Source: an uncultured Elioraea sp.
GTDB lineage: Bacteria; Pseudomonadota; Alphaproteobacteria; Acetobacterales; Acetobacteraceae
DNA length: 64,000 nt
Assembly (NCBI GenBank): GCA_937928775.1
Contig: CALFVI010000015.1
Span: 1-64,000, forward strand
Reading direction: 5' to 3'
The notes below the pieces were generated by a model. The model ran no database searches. It was not told the origin of the DNA and worked only from the letters and a program-made list of their open reading frames with translations. Below are positions 54,144-63,903 of this stretch, one piece after another. Position 1 is the first letter of the stretch, and each line of letters starts with the position of its first letter. Position numbers and translations under genes: made by a program.

Positions 54144-55016
54144 GTGCCTCGGGTGACGAACATCACGGTTTCCGGGCTCAAAAAGGGGGGCGCGTTGGGA
54201 TATCTCCGTCCTGCCACGGTCGAGGAAGCGGTTGCGGCCCTGAGTGCCCGGCGGTCGACCGTGCTCGCCGGCGGCACCGACCTGTTTCCTGCGCGAGTGG
54301 GTCGCCCTTGCGACGAGGCTCTGCTCGACATTTCTGGGCTCGCTGCCCTGCGCGGTGTGGCGGAGACCGAGCGGGGTTGGCGGTTTGGCGCGTTGGCAAC
54401 CTGGCGCGACGTGCTGTGCGCTGAGCTGCCGCCGCTCTTCGACGGGCTGAAAGCCGCCGCCCGCCAAGTGGGCGGGGTGCAAATCCAGAACCGCGGCACG
54501 ATCGGCGGCAATCTCTGCAACGCGAGCCCTGCCGCCGACGGTACGCCAAACTGGCTTGCCCTCGACGCCACCGTAGAACTCGCCTCCGCGAACGGCACCC
54601 GGTGTCTCCCTGTCGCCGAGTTCGTGCGTGGCAATCGCCGCACGGCTCGGCGCGAGGACGAGCTTCTCGTCGCCGTGCATGTTGCGCGCCCCGCTCATCC
54701 AGCGCGCGGAACGTTCCGAAAGCTCGGCGCCCGTCGCTACCTCGTGATCTCCATCATCATGGTCGCTGCCGTCGCCGAGTTCGCGCCCGATGGGACCATC
54801 GCCTCGGCCCGGATTGCGGTCGGTGCGGCAAGCGAAGTAGCACAGCGTTTGCCATCCTTGGAGGCGCGGCTGATTGGGCAGCACCCCGACCCCTCTCTTG
54901 TGCGCGAGAAGGATCTCGCCCCCCTGTCGCCGATCGACGACGTCCGCGCCACCGCCGCCTATCGGCGCGACGCTGCCCTCACCCTCGTCCGTCGCGCCAT
55001 CGCGGATCTTGCCTGA
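54144..55016 (+). CDS. Molybdenum hydroxylase FAD-binding subunit (CoxM/HcrB-like)
   Basis: The product is about 290 residues; GTG 54144 or 54153 are both plausible starts. FAD-binding motifs are VLAGGTDLFPARVG and QIQNRGTIGGNLCNASPAADGTPNWLAL, followed by a CO-dehydrogenase-flavoprotein C-terminal domain. It passes electrons from the FeS/Mo protein to FAD and an acceptor. The next gene starts on its stop codon (TGATG). Confidence 0.9.
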   Translation: MPRVTNITVSGLKKGGALGYLRPATVEEAVAALSARRSTVLAGGTDLFPARVGRPCDEALLDISGLAALRGVAETERGWRFGALATWRDVLCAELPPLFDGLKAAARQVGGVQIQNRGTIGGNLCNASPAADGTPNWLALDATVELASANGTRCLPVAEFVRGNRRTARREDELLVAVHVARPAHPARGTFRKLGARRYLVISIIMVAAVAEFAPDGTIASARIAVGAASEVAQRLPSLEARLIGQHPDPSLVREKDLAPLSPIDDVRATAAYRRDAALTLVRRAIADLA

Positions 55017-57760
55017 TGCGCTCGCCCGCCCTGCCGCACCGCTTCCTCGTCAATGGCCGCGACGTGGAGGCGATCGCCCCGCCAGCCATGCGGCTTTCCG
55101 ATGTGCTACGGGACGTGCTGGGGCTGAAGGGCACCAAGGTCGGCTGCGACGCGGGCGACTGCGGCGCCTGCACCGTGCTCCTCGATGGGGCGCAGGTCTG
55201 CGCCTGCCTCGTGCCGGTCGCTCAGGTCGTCGGCCGTAGCGTGGAAACCGTCGAGGGGCTCGCGCACGACGGCCGCCTGCATGCCCTCCAATCCGCCTTC
55301 CTTCGCCATGGCGCCGCCCAGTGCGGAATTTGCACGCCCGGCATGCTGATGGCGGCGGCTGACCTGTTGCGACGGGTGCCCTCACCGTCCGAGGCCGAGG
55401 TGCTCGATGCGCTCGGCGGCGTGCTCTGTCGCTGCACGGGATATCGCAAAATCGTCGAGGCGGTGCTGGCGGCGGCGCACGGCGGTGCGGCGGCCGATCC
55501 CGCAGCTGGCAGCGCCGTCGGTGCCCGCCTCGTTCGCGTCGACGGCGTGGCGAAAGTGACGGGAACGGACCGTTTCGGCGCCGATGCTTTTCCCGAACGC
55601 GCATGGCTGACCTTGCGCGCTGTGCGCAGCCCCCATGCGCATGCGAGGTTCCGCTTCGGCGACCTCGACGCGTTCCGCCGCTGTCACCCTGGGCTTGTTG
55701 CAATCCTCACCGCGGACGATGTGCCGGGTACGAATCGATTCGGCATCTACCCCACCGGGAAAGACCAGCCGGTGTTCGCCGAAGGCTATGTGCGCATGCT
55801 AGGCGAGGCGGTGTGCGCTCTCGTCGGCGATGCCGAGACCGTCGCCGCCATACGCGACGAGGACGTGCCCATCAGCTGGGAGCCCCTGCCGCCCGTCTCG
55901 TTCGACGACGCGCTTGCCGGCGCAGCACCCGACCTCCACCCGCACGCGCCGGGCAATGTGCTCTGCCGCGGCCGCGTCGCCTGCGGCGCTGCCGACTCTG
56001 CTCTCGCCTCCGCCCCTTACCGCGCCACCATCGCCATCGAAACAGGCTTCGTCGAGCACGCCTACATCGAACCCGAAGCCGGCTACGCGGAGCGGATCGG
56101 AGACGGAATCGAGATCGTCGCCTGTACCCAGACGCCGTACATGGATCGCGACGAGATCGCACTCATCCTCGGCATTCCGCCCGAGCGTGTGCGCATTGTG
56201 CCGACTGCGGTGGGTGGCGGTTTCGGCGGCAAGCTCGATCTCTCCCTGCAGCCGATGATCGCGATCGCCGCCTGGCGCACGGGCAAGCCGGTGCGCTGCG
56301 TTTACACCCGGCCTGAGAGCATGCGCACAACGACCAAGCGGCACCCTGCCCGCCTCGTCGCTGAGGCGGGTTGTGACGCCGAGGGTCGGCTTCTCGCCTT
56401 CCGCTTCCACGGCGACTTCAACACAGGTGCGTACGCGTCCTGGGGTCCGACGGTGGCCTCGCGCGTGCCGGTGCACGCGATGGGACCGTATCGGGTGCCG
56501 AACGTTCGCGCCACCACCGCCGCCATTTATACCACCGACACGCCGGCCGGCGCCTTCCGCGGCTTCGGTGTTCCCCAGGCCGCGATCGCACACGAGGCGC
56601 TGATGGATGCGCTGGCCGACCGCGTCGGTATGGATCGCCTCGAGATCCGGCTGCGCAACGCGCTGCGCCGTGGCGACGCCACCGCGACGGGGCAGGTGCT
56701 CGACCATTCCGTCGGCCTCGTCGCCTGTCTCGAAGCGCTGCGTCCCCGCTGGCAGGCGCTGCGCGCAGAAGCCGAAGCTTATAACCGTTCCGCGCACGGG
56801 CCATTCCGGCGGGGTGTTGGCATCGCCTGCATGTGGTACGGCATCGGCAATACCGCGCTCTCGAACCCCTCGGAGATGACGCTCGGCCTGAAGGCGGATG
56901 GAACGGTCACGCTCTATTCCGGTGCGGTCGATATCGGCCAGGGCTCGAACACGGTGATGGTGCAGATCGCGGCGGAGGCGCTCGGCGTCTCGCCACAGAC
57001 GGTCCGCCTGGTTGCCGGCGACACCGCGCGCACCCTCGATGCCGGCAAGACCTCTGCCTCGCGGCAGACCTTCGTCTCCGGCAATGCGGCACGCCTCGCC
57101 GGCCTGGACTTGCGCCGCCAGCTGCTCGCGCTCACCAACGCAGGCACCAGCGCGCGCATCGTTCCCATTCCCGGGGGTGTGGAGATCCGCGACGGAGAGC
57201 GAACGATCCGCCCCGATCTCTCCCGCCTGGCAGCGGATGCAAATGGCGACGTGCTTGTGGGCTTCGGACGCTTCGACCCGCCGACCACCGCTCTCGATGC
57301 CGATGGGCGCGGGGTTCCCTATGCGACTTACGCTTTTGGGGCGCAGATCGCCCTCGTCGAGGTGGATCTCGAGCTCGGCACCACGCGCGTTCTGCGCATC
57401 GTGGCCGCGCACGATGTCGGTCGCGCCATCAACCCCACTCTGGTCGAGGGGCAGATCCACGGCGGCATCGCACAGGGCATCGGGCTTGCGCTGATGGAGG
57501 AGTACATCCCCGGCCGCAACGACAACCTGCACGACTACCTGATTCCCACCGTGGGCGACGTGCCCCCGATTGAGGTGGTGCTGATCGAAGACCCCGAACC
57601 GCTTGGCCCCTTCGGCGCCAAGGGTGTGGGCGAGCCCGCCCTGATCGCGACCGCGCCTGCCATTCTCGGCGCGATCGAGCAGGCCACGGGCGTGCGCGTC
57701 ACCCGCATTCCCGCCACTCCCGATCGGCTCCGCGCCGCCATCCTTGCCGCCCGATCATGA
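55016..57760 (+). CDS. Xanthine-dehydrogenase-family fused FeS and molybdopterin subunit
   Basis: The product is 914 residues. Residues 1-165 form a [2Fe-2S] unit (KVGCDAGDCGACTVLLDG, then CGICTPGM and CRCTGYRK). Residues about 170-914 are the Mo-binding subunit, with VGGGFGGKLDL and GAFRGFGVPQ (Mo-pterin loops) and GAKGVGEPALI (catalytic glutamate). In most relatives the small and large subunits are separate polypeptides; here they are one. It should hydroxylate an aromatic N-heterocycle next to nitrogen using water. The 6-hydroxynicotinate-reductase-like gene that follows suggests a nicotinate-like substrate. Confidence 0.9.
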   Translation: MRSPALPHRFLVNGRDVEAIAPPAMRLSDVLRDVLGLKGTKVGCDAGDCGACTVLLDGAQVCACLVPVAQVVGRSVETVEGLAHDGRLHALQSAFLRHGAAQCGICTPGMLMAAADLLRRVPSPSEAEVLDALGGVLCRCTGYRKIVEAVLAAAHGGAAADPAAGSAVGARLVRVDGVAKVTGTDRFGADAFPERAWLTLRAVRSPHAHARFRFGDLDAFRRCHPGLVAILTADDVPGTNRFGIYPTGKDQPVFAEGYVRMLGEAVCALVGDAETVAAIRDEDVPISWEPLPPVSFDDALAGAAPDLHPHAPGNVLCRGRVACGAADSALASAPYRATIAIETGFVEHAYIEPEAGYAERIGDGIEIVACTQTPYMDRDEIALILGIPPERVRIVPTAVGGGFGGKLDLSLQPMIAIAAWRTGKPVRCVYTRPESMRTTTKRHPARLVAEAGCDAEGRLLAFRFHGDFNTGAYASWGPTVASRVPVHAMGPYRVPNVRATTAAIYTTDTPAGAFRGFGVPQAAIAHEALMDALADRVGMDRLEIRLRNALRRGDATATGQVLDHSVGLVACLEALRPRWQALRAEAEAYNRSAHGPFRRGVGIACMWYGIGNTALSNPSEMTLGLKADGTVTLYSGAVDIGQGSNTVMVQIAAEALGVSPQTVRLVAGDTARTLDAGKTSASRQTFVSGNAARLAGLDLRRQLLALTNAGTSARIVPIPGGVEIRDGERTIRPDLSRLAADANGDVLVGFGRFDPPTTALDADGRGVPYATYAFGAQIALVEVDLELGTTRVLRIVAAHDVGRAINPTLVEGQIHGGIAQGIGLALMEEYIPGRNDNLHDYLIPTVGDVPPIEVVLIEDPEPLGPFGAKGVGEPALIATAPAILGAIEQATGVRVTRIPATPDRLRAAILAARS

Positions 57761-59259
57761 CAGAGACACAACAATCGACGGACACGCCGGACGCCGAGGC
57801 GCTGTCGCACGTGAAGGACCGCAACGCTGGCATCGTCGTCTGCGATGCCTGCCCGGTGCTCTGCCGCATCCGCCCCGGGCGCACCGGCGCCTGCGACCGC
57901 TACGGCAATGTCGAGGGGCGGCTTGCGCGCCTGGACCCGCTGGTGATCGCCGCCCGCGCTGGCAAGGACGGCATGATCCCGTTCCTCGGTGCAGAATGGG
58001 ACGGGTCCCTCCTCTCCGGCGCCACCGCCTTTGTCACCGGTATCGGCGCCGGAACGACCTACCCAGACTACAAGCCAGCCCCCTTCATCGTCTCCTCTGA
58101 GATCGATGGGGTGGAGATGGTGACCGTAGTGACGGAAGGAATCTTCAGCTACTGCGGGCTGAAAGTGAAGATCGACACCGATCGTTTCCTCGGCCCCGAA
58201 TGCGCCCCCGTGCGCGTCGATGGCGAGCAAGTCGGTCACGTCACCACCGCCGAATACGGGTCGCAGATGCTCTCCTTGGGTGGTGTGCGGCACTTGACGG
58301 GCGGGACGAAGAAGGAAGGCCAAGTCACTTGCGAAACCCTGCTCGCGCTCGCCAACAAGCAGGCGGTTGAGGTGACAATCGACGACGGCGCACGGGTCGT
58401 GCTGCAGGCCGGGGCGGCGCCAATCATCGACGGTGTGCGCGAGGAGCGCATGCGTGTAGGCTGCGGGTCGGCCGCCATTGGTATGTTTGCACGCCAGTGG
58501 TTCGGCCATGTCGATGAGGTGATCGTGGTCGATGACCACATCACCGGCGTGTTGACCGAGCACCAGGCAGGCCGCTTCCTCGATATGCGGCCGGCAGGGA
58601 TTCGTGTGCGCGGGCGACGCTCTACGCCGGGTCGCTACTTCCAGGTGGCGAACCCCGGGCGCGGTTGGGGTGGGACGGATATCGAGGACCCGCTCGAGAT
58701 CATCGAGCGCATCGACCCGCGCATCGCTTGGCCTGGGCTTCGCTTGTTGATGGTCTCCACCACCGGAGAGCACGCGGCGTTCTATGTGCTCGACGAGGCG
58801 CTGATGCCGCGGCCGGCGCCCATGCCAGAGCCGGTGGCGCGCGTGGTCGAGCGGATCGGCGAGAACTGCGAACCGGCCCTCGTCTCCATCCTGTTCATGG
58901 CAGGCGCAGGCGGCTCTCTGCGCGCCGGGGTGACGGAGAACCCGATCCGCCTCACCCGCAGCGTGCGCCAAGGCCTCACCCGCGTCACCTCCGGCGGGGC
59001 GCCGGTCTATCTCTGGCCGGGTGGCGGCATCACCTACATGGCGGATGTGCTGGCGATGCCAGAGAACAGTTTCGGCTCCGTTCCGACCCCGGCTCTCGTC
59101 GCGCCGATCGAGTTCACCCTGCCGCTCGCGCAGTATCGGGCAATGGGTGGGCATGTGGATCGCATCCGCCCGCTTTCTGCTCTGCGCACCGAGAGCCGGG
59201 CGAGCATGATCGCCTGGCGCGATGCCAACCCGTGGCCTCTGGACCCTCTGTCGAGATGA
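57757..59259 (+). CDS. 6-hydroxynicotinate reductase-like iron-sulfur protein
   Basis: The product is 500 residues and overlaps the preceding gene (ATGA). The N-terminal VCDACPVLCRIRPGRTGACDRYGN is a dense cysteine motif, likely a 4Fe-4S site. Homologues of this family are annotated 6-hydroxynicotinate reductase (ferredoxin-dependent reduction to 1,4,5,6-tetrahydro-6-oxonicotinate). The rest has no motif I can name. Assignment rests on overall resemblance and on the molybdenum hydroxylase next door; experimental support for this subgroup is thin. Confidence 0.75.
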   Translation: MTETQQSTDTPDAEALSHVKDRNAGIVVCDACPVLCRIRPGRTGACDRYGNVEGRLARLDPLVIAARAGKDGMIPFLGAEWDGSLLSGATAFVTGIGAGTTYPDYKPAPFIVSSEIDGVEMVTVVTEGIFSYCGLKVKIDTDRFLGPECAPVRVDGEQVGHVTTAEYGSQMLSLGGVRHLTGGTKKEGQVTCETLLALANKQAVEVTIDDGARVVLQAGAAPIIDGVREERMRVGCGSAAIGMFARQWFGHVDEVIVVDDHITGVLTEHQAGRFLDMRPAGIRVRGRRSTPGRYFQVANPGRGWGGTDIEDPLEIIERIDPRIAWPGLRLLMVSTTGEHAAFYVLDEALMPRPAPMPEPVARVVERIGENCEPALVSILFMAGAGGSLRAGVTENPIRLTRSVRQGLTRVTSGGAPVYLWPGGGITYMADVLAMPENSFGSVPTPALVAPIEFTLPLAQYRAMGGHVDRIRPLSALRTESRASMIAWRDANPWPLDPLSR

Positions 59260-60119
59260 GTGCGGTCGCGGCGTGGCTGCCCGGCGGGCGGCTTCACCTG
59301 CAGCATGGTCCGATCGACGTCATCGCCTGCGCCTGGGGGGAGGCAGACGCCGTGCGCGCCGCTTATCGCGCAGCCTGCAACGCGTTCTCGAGCGTGCTCG
59401 AGACACTGTGCGGCGAACTCTCTCTGCTGCGACTCCCCATGCCCGCGCCCTGTCCCGCTGGGCCGGTCGCGCGCCGCATGCACGACGCCGTGCTGCCGTT
59501 CGCCGTCGGCGCCTTTGTCACACCCATGGCGGCGGTGGCAGGGGCGGTGGCTGACCATCTGCTCGCCGCCATGCGCAACGCCGCTCCCCTCATTCGCGCC
59601 TACGTCAACGACGGCGGCGACATTGCGCTCCATCTCAGTCCCGGCCAGTCGTTCCGCTGCGGCATCGTTGCTGATCTCGCAGCACCGGGGCTCGATGCCA
59701 TCGCCGCCATCCGCGCCGAGGACGGCATCGGCGGCATCGCCACCTCGGGGCGTGCCACCAAGGGTTCGGGCGGTCGGTCTTTCTCCTTCGGCATCGCCGA
59801 TGCGGTGACGGTGCTGGCGCGCGACGCCGCCACCGCCGACGTCGCGGCCACGCTGATCGCCAACGCGGTCGATCTGCCAGGCCACCCGGCAGTCCATCGC
59901 ATGCCCGCCTGCGAGCTCGACCCGGACAGCGATCTCGGATCGCGCCTGGTCACCGTCGGGCTCGGTCCGCTCACGGGGGAAGAGATTACCGCCGCGCTGC
60001 AGCGTGGCACGGCGGAGGCCGAGCGCTTCCGTGCGCGGGGGCTGATCGTTGCCGCCATCCTGTTCCTGCGCGGGGAACGACGCCTCGTCGGCCCCGCTCC
60101 GCTTGCCCTCGCCGCCTAA
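59256..60119 (+). CDS. UPF0280 (ApbE-like) family protein
   Basis: The product is 287 residues from ATG 59256, overlapping the reductase stop. It is soluble. GRLHLQHGPIDVIACAWGE, AFVTPMAAVAGAVADHLL, VNDGGDIALHLSPG and GIATSGRATKGSGGRSFSFGIADAVTV match the UPF0280 family, whose fold resembles the flavin transferase ApbE (AGAVAD, NDGGDIAL and TSGR mirror ApbE motifs). It may flavinylate or bind FMN for the adjacent reductase; this is inference. Confidence 0.8.
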   Translation: MSAVAAWLPGGRLHLQHGPIDVIACAWGEADAVRAAYRAACNAFSSVLETLCGELSLLRLPMPAPCPAGPVARRMHDAVLPFAVGAFVTPMAAVAGAVADHLLAAMRNAAPLIRAYVNDGGDIALHLSPGQSFRCGIVADLAAPGLDAIAAIRAEDGIGGIATSGRATKGSGGRSFSFGIADAVTVLARDAATADVAATLIANAVDLPGHPAVHRMPACELDPDSDLGSRLVTVGLGPLTGEEITAALQRGTAEAERFRARGLIVAAILFLRGERRLVGPAPLALAA

Positions 60120-60129
60120 GGAGGCGCCA

Positions 60130-60717
60130 ATGTCCGATCCGCTGATCCGCACGCTCACCGTGATCCTCGAGGAGACGCACCGCGAGGCCGATCAGCCTAT
60201 CCAGCCCCCCACCCGCAAGGCGGCGGCGGTGGCGGTGATCGGCAACCCCTTCGCAGGCCGCTTCGTCGAGGACCTCTCGGAGCTGATCGAGGTCGGGGAG
60301 ATGCTGGGGCGGCTTCTCGCAGAACGCGCTGTCGCCGCCCTCGGCATTCCCGGCAGCACCGTGCACTCCTTCGGCAAGGCGGCGATTGTTGGCGAGGATG
60401 GCGAGCTCGAGCACGCCGCCGCCATCCTCCATCCCAAGTTCGGCGCGCCGGTGCGGGCGGTGCTGGCGAAGGGGCCTGCGCTGATCCCGTCTGCGAAGAA
60501 GCGCGGCGGAATCGGCACCGCGATCGACGTTCCCCTTGGGCACAAGGACGCGGCCTATGTGCGCAGCCATTTCGATGCGATGGAGGTGCGCCTGCCGCAC
60601 GCGCCGCGGCGCGACGAGATCCTGGTCGCCCTCGTGCTCACCGACAGCGGGCGGCCCCTGCCGCGCGTCGGCGGGCTGACGGTGGATCAGATCGAAGGGC
60701 GCGATGGGCTGCGCTAG
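60130..60717 (+). CDS. DUF1185 / amino acid synthesis family protein
   Basis: The product is 195 residues with a strong RBS (TAAGGAGGCGCCA) before ATG 60130. It is soluble. AAVAVIGNPFAGRFVEDLSEL, HGKAAIVGE-like HSFGKAAIVGEDGELEHAAA and KRGGIGTAIDVPLGHKDAAYVRSHFD match the PF06684 (AA_synth) family, which has no established reaction. Repeated linkage of this family with UPF0280 and reductase-type genes suggests a catabolic step. Confidence 0.8.
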   Translation: MSDPLIRTLTVILEETHREADQPIQPPTRKAAAVAVIGNPFAGRFVEDLSELIEVGEMLGRLLAERAVAALGIPGSTVHSFGKAAIVGEDGELEHAAAILHPKFGAPVRAVLAKGPALIPSAKKRGGIGTAIDVPLGHKDAAYVRSHFDAMEVRLPHAPRRDEILVALVLTDSGRPLPRVGGLTVDQIEGRDGLR

Positions 60718-60754
60718 AGTAAATCAGACACGACTGGGAGAGGAGGCCCCAACC

Positions 60755-61966
60755 ATGGCCAAGACGACGCGACGCTTGTTCCTTGCCGCCGCCGGCACCC
60801 TCGCTGCGCCCGGCCTCATCCGGGCCCAGGGCACGCAGCCGATCCGGATCGGCGAGATCAACTCCTACACCACCCTGCCCGCGTTCACGGTCCCTTACCG
60901 CAACGGCTGGCAGCTCCGCGTGGAGCAGATCAACGCCGCGGGCGGCGTGCTCGGCCGCCCGCTCGAAGTGATCTGGCGCGACGATGCGGGACGGCCGCAG
61001 GATGCGGTGCGGCTTGCGGGCGAGCTTCTCGACGCTGAGCGCGTCGATCTTCTCGCCGGAACGTTCTTTTCCCATATCGGTCTTGCCGTCTCCGACTTTG
61101 CGCTGCAGCGGCGCCGCCTGTTCGTCGCCGCCGAACCGCTAACCGATGCGCTCGTTTGGGAGAAGGGCAATCGGTACACTTTCCGCCTCCGCCCCTCGAC
61201 CTACATGCAGGCGGCGATGCTGGTCGAGGAGGCGGCGAAGCTGCCGGCCCGGCGCTGGGTGACGGTGGCCCCCAACTACGAATACGGCCAATCGGCGGTG
61301 AAGTGGTTCAAGCAGCTTCTCTCCGCCCGCCGCCCGGATGTCGAGTTCGTCGCCGAACAGTGGCCCGCTCTCGGCCGGATCGATGCGGGCGCCACCGTCA
61401 CCGCGCTCGCCCAAGCGCGCCCCGACGCGATCTACAACGTCACCTTCGGCGCCGACCTGACGAACTTCGTCCGCCAGGGTAACACTCGCGGGCTGTTCGA
61501 GCGGCGCACGGTGGTCAGTCTGCTCACCGGCGAACCCGAGTATCTCGACCCGCTCGGCGACGAGACGCCCGAGGGTTGGATCGTCACCGGCTATCCGTGG
61601 GACCAGGTGAACACCCCCGAACACACCGCCTTCCGCGACGCTTACCGGCGCCGCTTCAATGACTATCCTCGCCTCGGCAGCGTGGTCGGCTACGACACCA
61701 TCACCGCCATCGCCGAGGCGATCAAGCGGGCGGGCTCGCTGGAGACGGAACGCTTGGTTGAGGCGATGCGCGGCCTGCCCTTTACCTCTCCGTTCGGGCG
61801 CTGCGTGTTCCGCGCCATCGACCACCAGTCCACGCTCGGCGCCTTTGTCGGCAAGACCGCGTTGCGGGGCGGCCGTGGCACGATGGTGGAGTGGCGCTAC
61901 GCTGACGGGGCGAACTATCTTCCACCCGACGACGAGGTGCGCCGGATGCGCCCGCAGACCACCTGA
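60755..61966 (+). CDS. ABC transporter substrate-binding protein (branched-chain amino acid type)
   Basis: The product is 403 residues from ATG 60755 (GGGAGAGGAGG upstream). The signal MAKTTRRLFLAAAGTLAAPGLIRAQG has a twin-arginine pair, so Tat export is possible. The mature part is a periplasmic binding protein of the LivJ/urea/aromatic-acid type (IRIGEINSYTTLPAF, INAAGGVLGRPLEVIWRDDAG, VTVAPNYEYGQ). Operon position suggests it binds the heterocyclic or amino-acid-like substrate of the preceding enzymes. Confidence 0.88.
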   Translation: MAKTTRRLFLAAAGTLAAPGLIRAQGTQPIRIGEINSYTTLPAFTVPYRNGWQLRVEQINAAGGVLGRPLEVIWRDDAGRPQDAVRLAGELLDAERVDLLAGTFFSHIGLAVSDFALQRRRLFVAAEPLTDALVWEKGNRYTFRLRPSTYMQAAMLVEEAAKLPARRWVTVAPNYEYGQSAVKWFKQLLSARRPDVEFVAEQWPALGRIDAGATVTALAQARPDAIYNVTFGADLTNFVRQGNTRGLFERRTVVSLLTGEPEYLDPLGDETPEGWIVTGYPWDQVNTPEHTAFRDAYRRRFNDYPRLGSVVGYDTITAIAEAIKRAGSLETERLVEAMRGLPFTSPFGRCVFRAIDHQSTLGAFVGKTALRGGRGTMVEWRYADGANYLPPDDEVRRMRPQTT

Positions 61967-62028
61967 TCCTTACCCCAAGCCACCGTTTCCGTTCCGGGGC
62001 CGAGGCGTTCGTCTTCGGCCCCTCTCTC

Positions 62029-63903
62029 GTGGTCGCGCGCGTGGACTTCCTCCTCGTCCAGTTCCTCACCGGGCTCGCCAACGCTTCCGCCCTGTTCCTG
62101 ATCGCCTCTGGGCTGACGGTGATCTTCGGCGTGACTCGCGTGGTGAACTTCGCGCACGGCTCGTTCTACATGCTTGGCGCCTATCTCTCCTGGACCATTG
62201 TGCGCGCGCTGTGGGACTGGGGCGGGCGCGAGCCGTGGCTGTTCGTGCTGGGGATTCTGCTCGCCGCACTCGCGGTTGGGGCGATCGGCGCGCTGGTCGA
62301 AATCCTTCTGCTGCGGCGAATCTACCGTGCGCCGGAACTTTTCCAGCTCCTCGCCACCTTCGGCGTGGTGCTGATCGTGCAGGACATTACCCTCGCCCTC
62401 TGGGGGCCCGAGGATCTGCCTCTGCCGCGACCGCGCTGGCTGCGCGCCTTCATCGAGGTCGCGGGCGAACGCTTCCCCCTCCACGACCTGATCCTGATCT
62501 TCGTCGGCCCTGCCGTGCTCGGCCTCCTTTGGCTGCTCTTCCAGCGCACGCGCTTCGGCATCCTGGTGCGCGCCGCGACCGAGGACCGCGAGATGGTTGC
62601 GGCCCTCGGTGTCGATCAGCGCGCACTCTTCACCGGCGTGTTTTTCCTCGGTTCCACCCTCGCAGGGCTCGGCGGGGCGATCGTGCTGCCGTCGCAGAGC
62701 GCCAACCTGCAGATGGACCTCGCCATCATCGCCGAGGCCTTCGTCGTCGTCGTGGTGGGCGGCATGGGCAGCGTGCCCGGCGCCTTCCTCGCCTCGCTCC
62801 TGATCGCCGAGGTGCAGGCCTTCGGCATCGTGCTCGTGCCGAAGGCGACCCTCGTGCTCGTGTTCTTGGTCATGGCGGCGGTGCTGATGGTTCGCCCCTA
62901 CGGCCTGCTCGGCCGCCCGCAGGCGCATGCGCGCGCGCCTGCGGGAAGTGTCTCCCCCGTGGTTCGCGCCGCGCCGGTTGTGTTGAAGGTGGTGGGCGCG
63001 GCTGCGCTCGCCCTCGCCGCTGCGGCTCCGCTCTATGCCGGGCCCTATGGGCTGACGGTGCTGACCGAACTCGCCGTGTTCATCCTGTTTGCGGCAAGCC
63101 TCCATCTCCTCATGGGCCCTGGCGGGGTGGTGAGTTTCGGGCACGCTGCCTATTTCGGGCTTGGCGCCTACGGCGCTGCGCTGGGCGTTCGTTTCCTTGC
63201 CGTTCCGATGGAGGCGGGGCTCGTGCTGGCCCCCCTGCTTGCCGGCCTGTTCGGCCTCGTGTTCGGCTGGTTTGTGGTGCGTCTGTCCGGCGTCTATCTC
63301 GCCATGCTCACGCTTGCCTTTGCGCAGATCGTGTGGGCGGCGGCCTTCCAGTGGGTAGAACTGACCGGCGGAGACAACGGGATCCTCGGCGTGTGGCCCT
63401 CGCCCTGGGCGCGTGACAAGGCGCTCTTTCTGTGGCTTGCGCTCGCGCTGTGCCTCGGCGCCACGCTCCTTCTGCGCCGTGCCATCTATGCCCCGTTCGG
63501 CTACGCGCTGCGGGCGGCGCGCGACTCCGAACTCCGCGCCGAGGCGATCGGCCTCGATGCCGCGCGTCTGCGCCTCGTCGCCTTCGTGATCGCCGCCACC
63601 AGCGCCGGCATCGCGGGCGGTGTCTACGCCTACGCCAAAGGCAGCGTGTTCCCGACCTACATCTCGATCCCGAAATCGGTCGATGCCCTGCTCATGGTTC
63701 TCTTGGGTGGCGTGCAGACCGTCTCGGGCCCGATCGTCGGTGCGATCGCATTTCACGGCCTTTTCCTTACGCTTCTGCAGTGGGTAGAGTGGTGGCGCGC
63801 CGCTTTGGGCCTTGCCATCGTTGCCCTCGTGCTCGCCTTCCCCGAAGGCATCGCCGGTTTCGTGCAGAGGCGGTGGGAAGCCCGCTTCGGGGCTACCTCG
63901 TGA
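62029..63903 (+). CDS. Fused LivH-LivM-type ABC transporter permease
   Basis: The product is about 624 residues (GTG 62029; GTG 62041 also possible). Residues 1-300 are a LivH-like permease (LLVQFLTGLANASALFLIASGLTVIFGVTRVVNFAHG, VVVVGGMGSVPGAF). After a short Ala/Pro-rich linker, residues about 330-620 are LivM-like (LHLLMGPGGVVSFGHAAYFG, LTGGDNGILG, LRAARDSELRAEAIGLD). Usually these are two proteins. The ATPase gene starts on its stop codon. Confidence 0.92.
   Translation: MVARVDFLLVQFLTGLANASALFLIASGLTVIFGVTRVVNFAHGSFYMLGAYLSWTIVRALWDWGGREPWLFVLGILLAALAVGAIGALVEILLLRRIYRAPELFQLLATFGVVLIVQDITLALWGPEDLPLPRPRWLRAFIEVAGERFPLHDLILIFVGPAVLGLLWLLFQRTRFGILVRAATEDREMVAALGVDQRALFTGVFFLGSTLAGLGGAIVLPSQSANLQMDLAIIAEAFVVVVVGGMGSVPGAFLASLLIAEVQAFGIVLVPKATLVLVFLVMAAVLMVRPYGLLGRPQAHARAPAGSVSPVVRAAPVVLKVVGAAALALAAAAPLYAGPYGLTVLTELAVFILFAASLHLLMGPGGVVSFGHAAYFGLGAYGAALGVRFLAVPMEAGLVLAPLLAGLFGLVFGWFVVRLSGVYLAMLTLAFAQIVWAAAFQWVELTGGDNGILGVWPSPWARDKALFLWLALALCLGATLLLRRAIYAPFGYALRAARDSELRAEAIGLDAARLRLVAFVIAATSAGIAGGVYAYAKGSVFPTYISIPKSVDALLMVLLGGVQTVSGPIVGAIAFHGLFLTLLQWVEWWRAALGLAIVALVLAFPEGIAGFVQRRWEARFGATS

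Noticed and set aside
55799-57532. 577-residue minus-strand ORF
   Set aside because: Antisense of the molybdenum hydroxylase gene with no domain of its own.
61915-63756. 613-residue minus-strand ORF rich in His/Glu/Arg
   Set aside because: Antisense of the fused LivHM permease; composition is the complement of hydrophobic codons.
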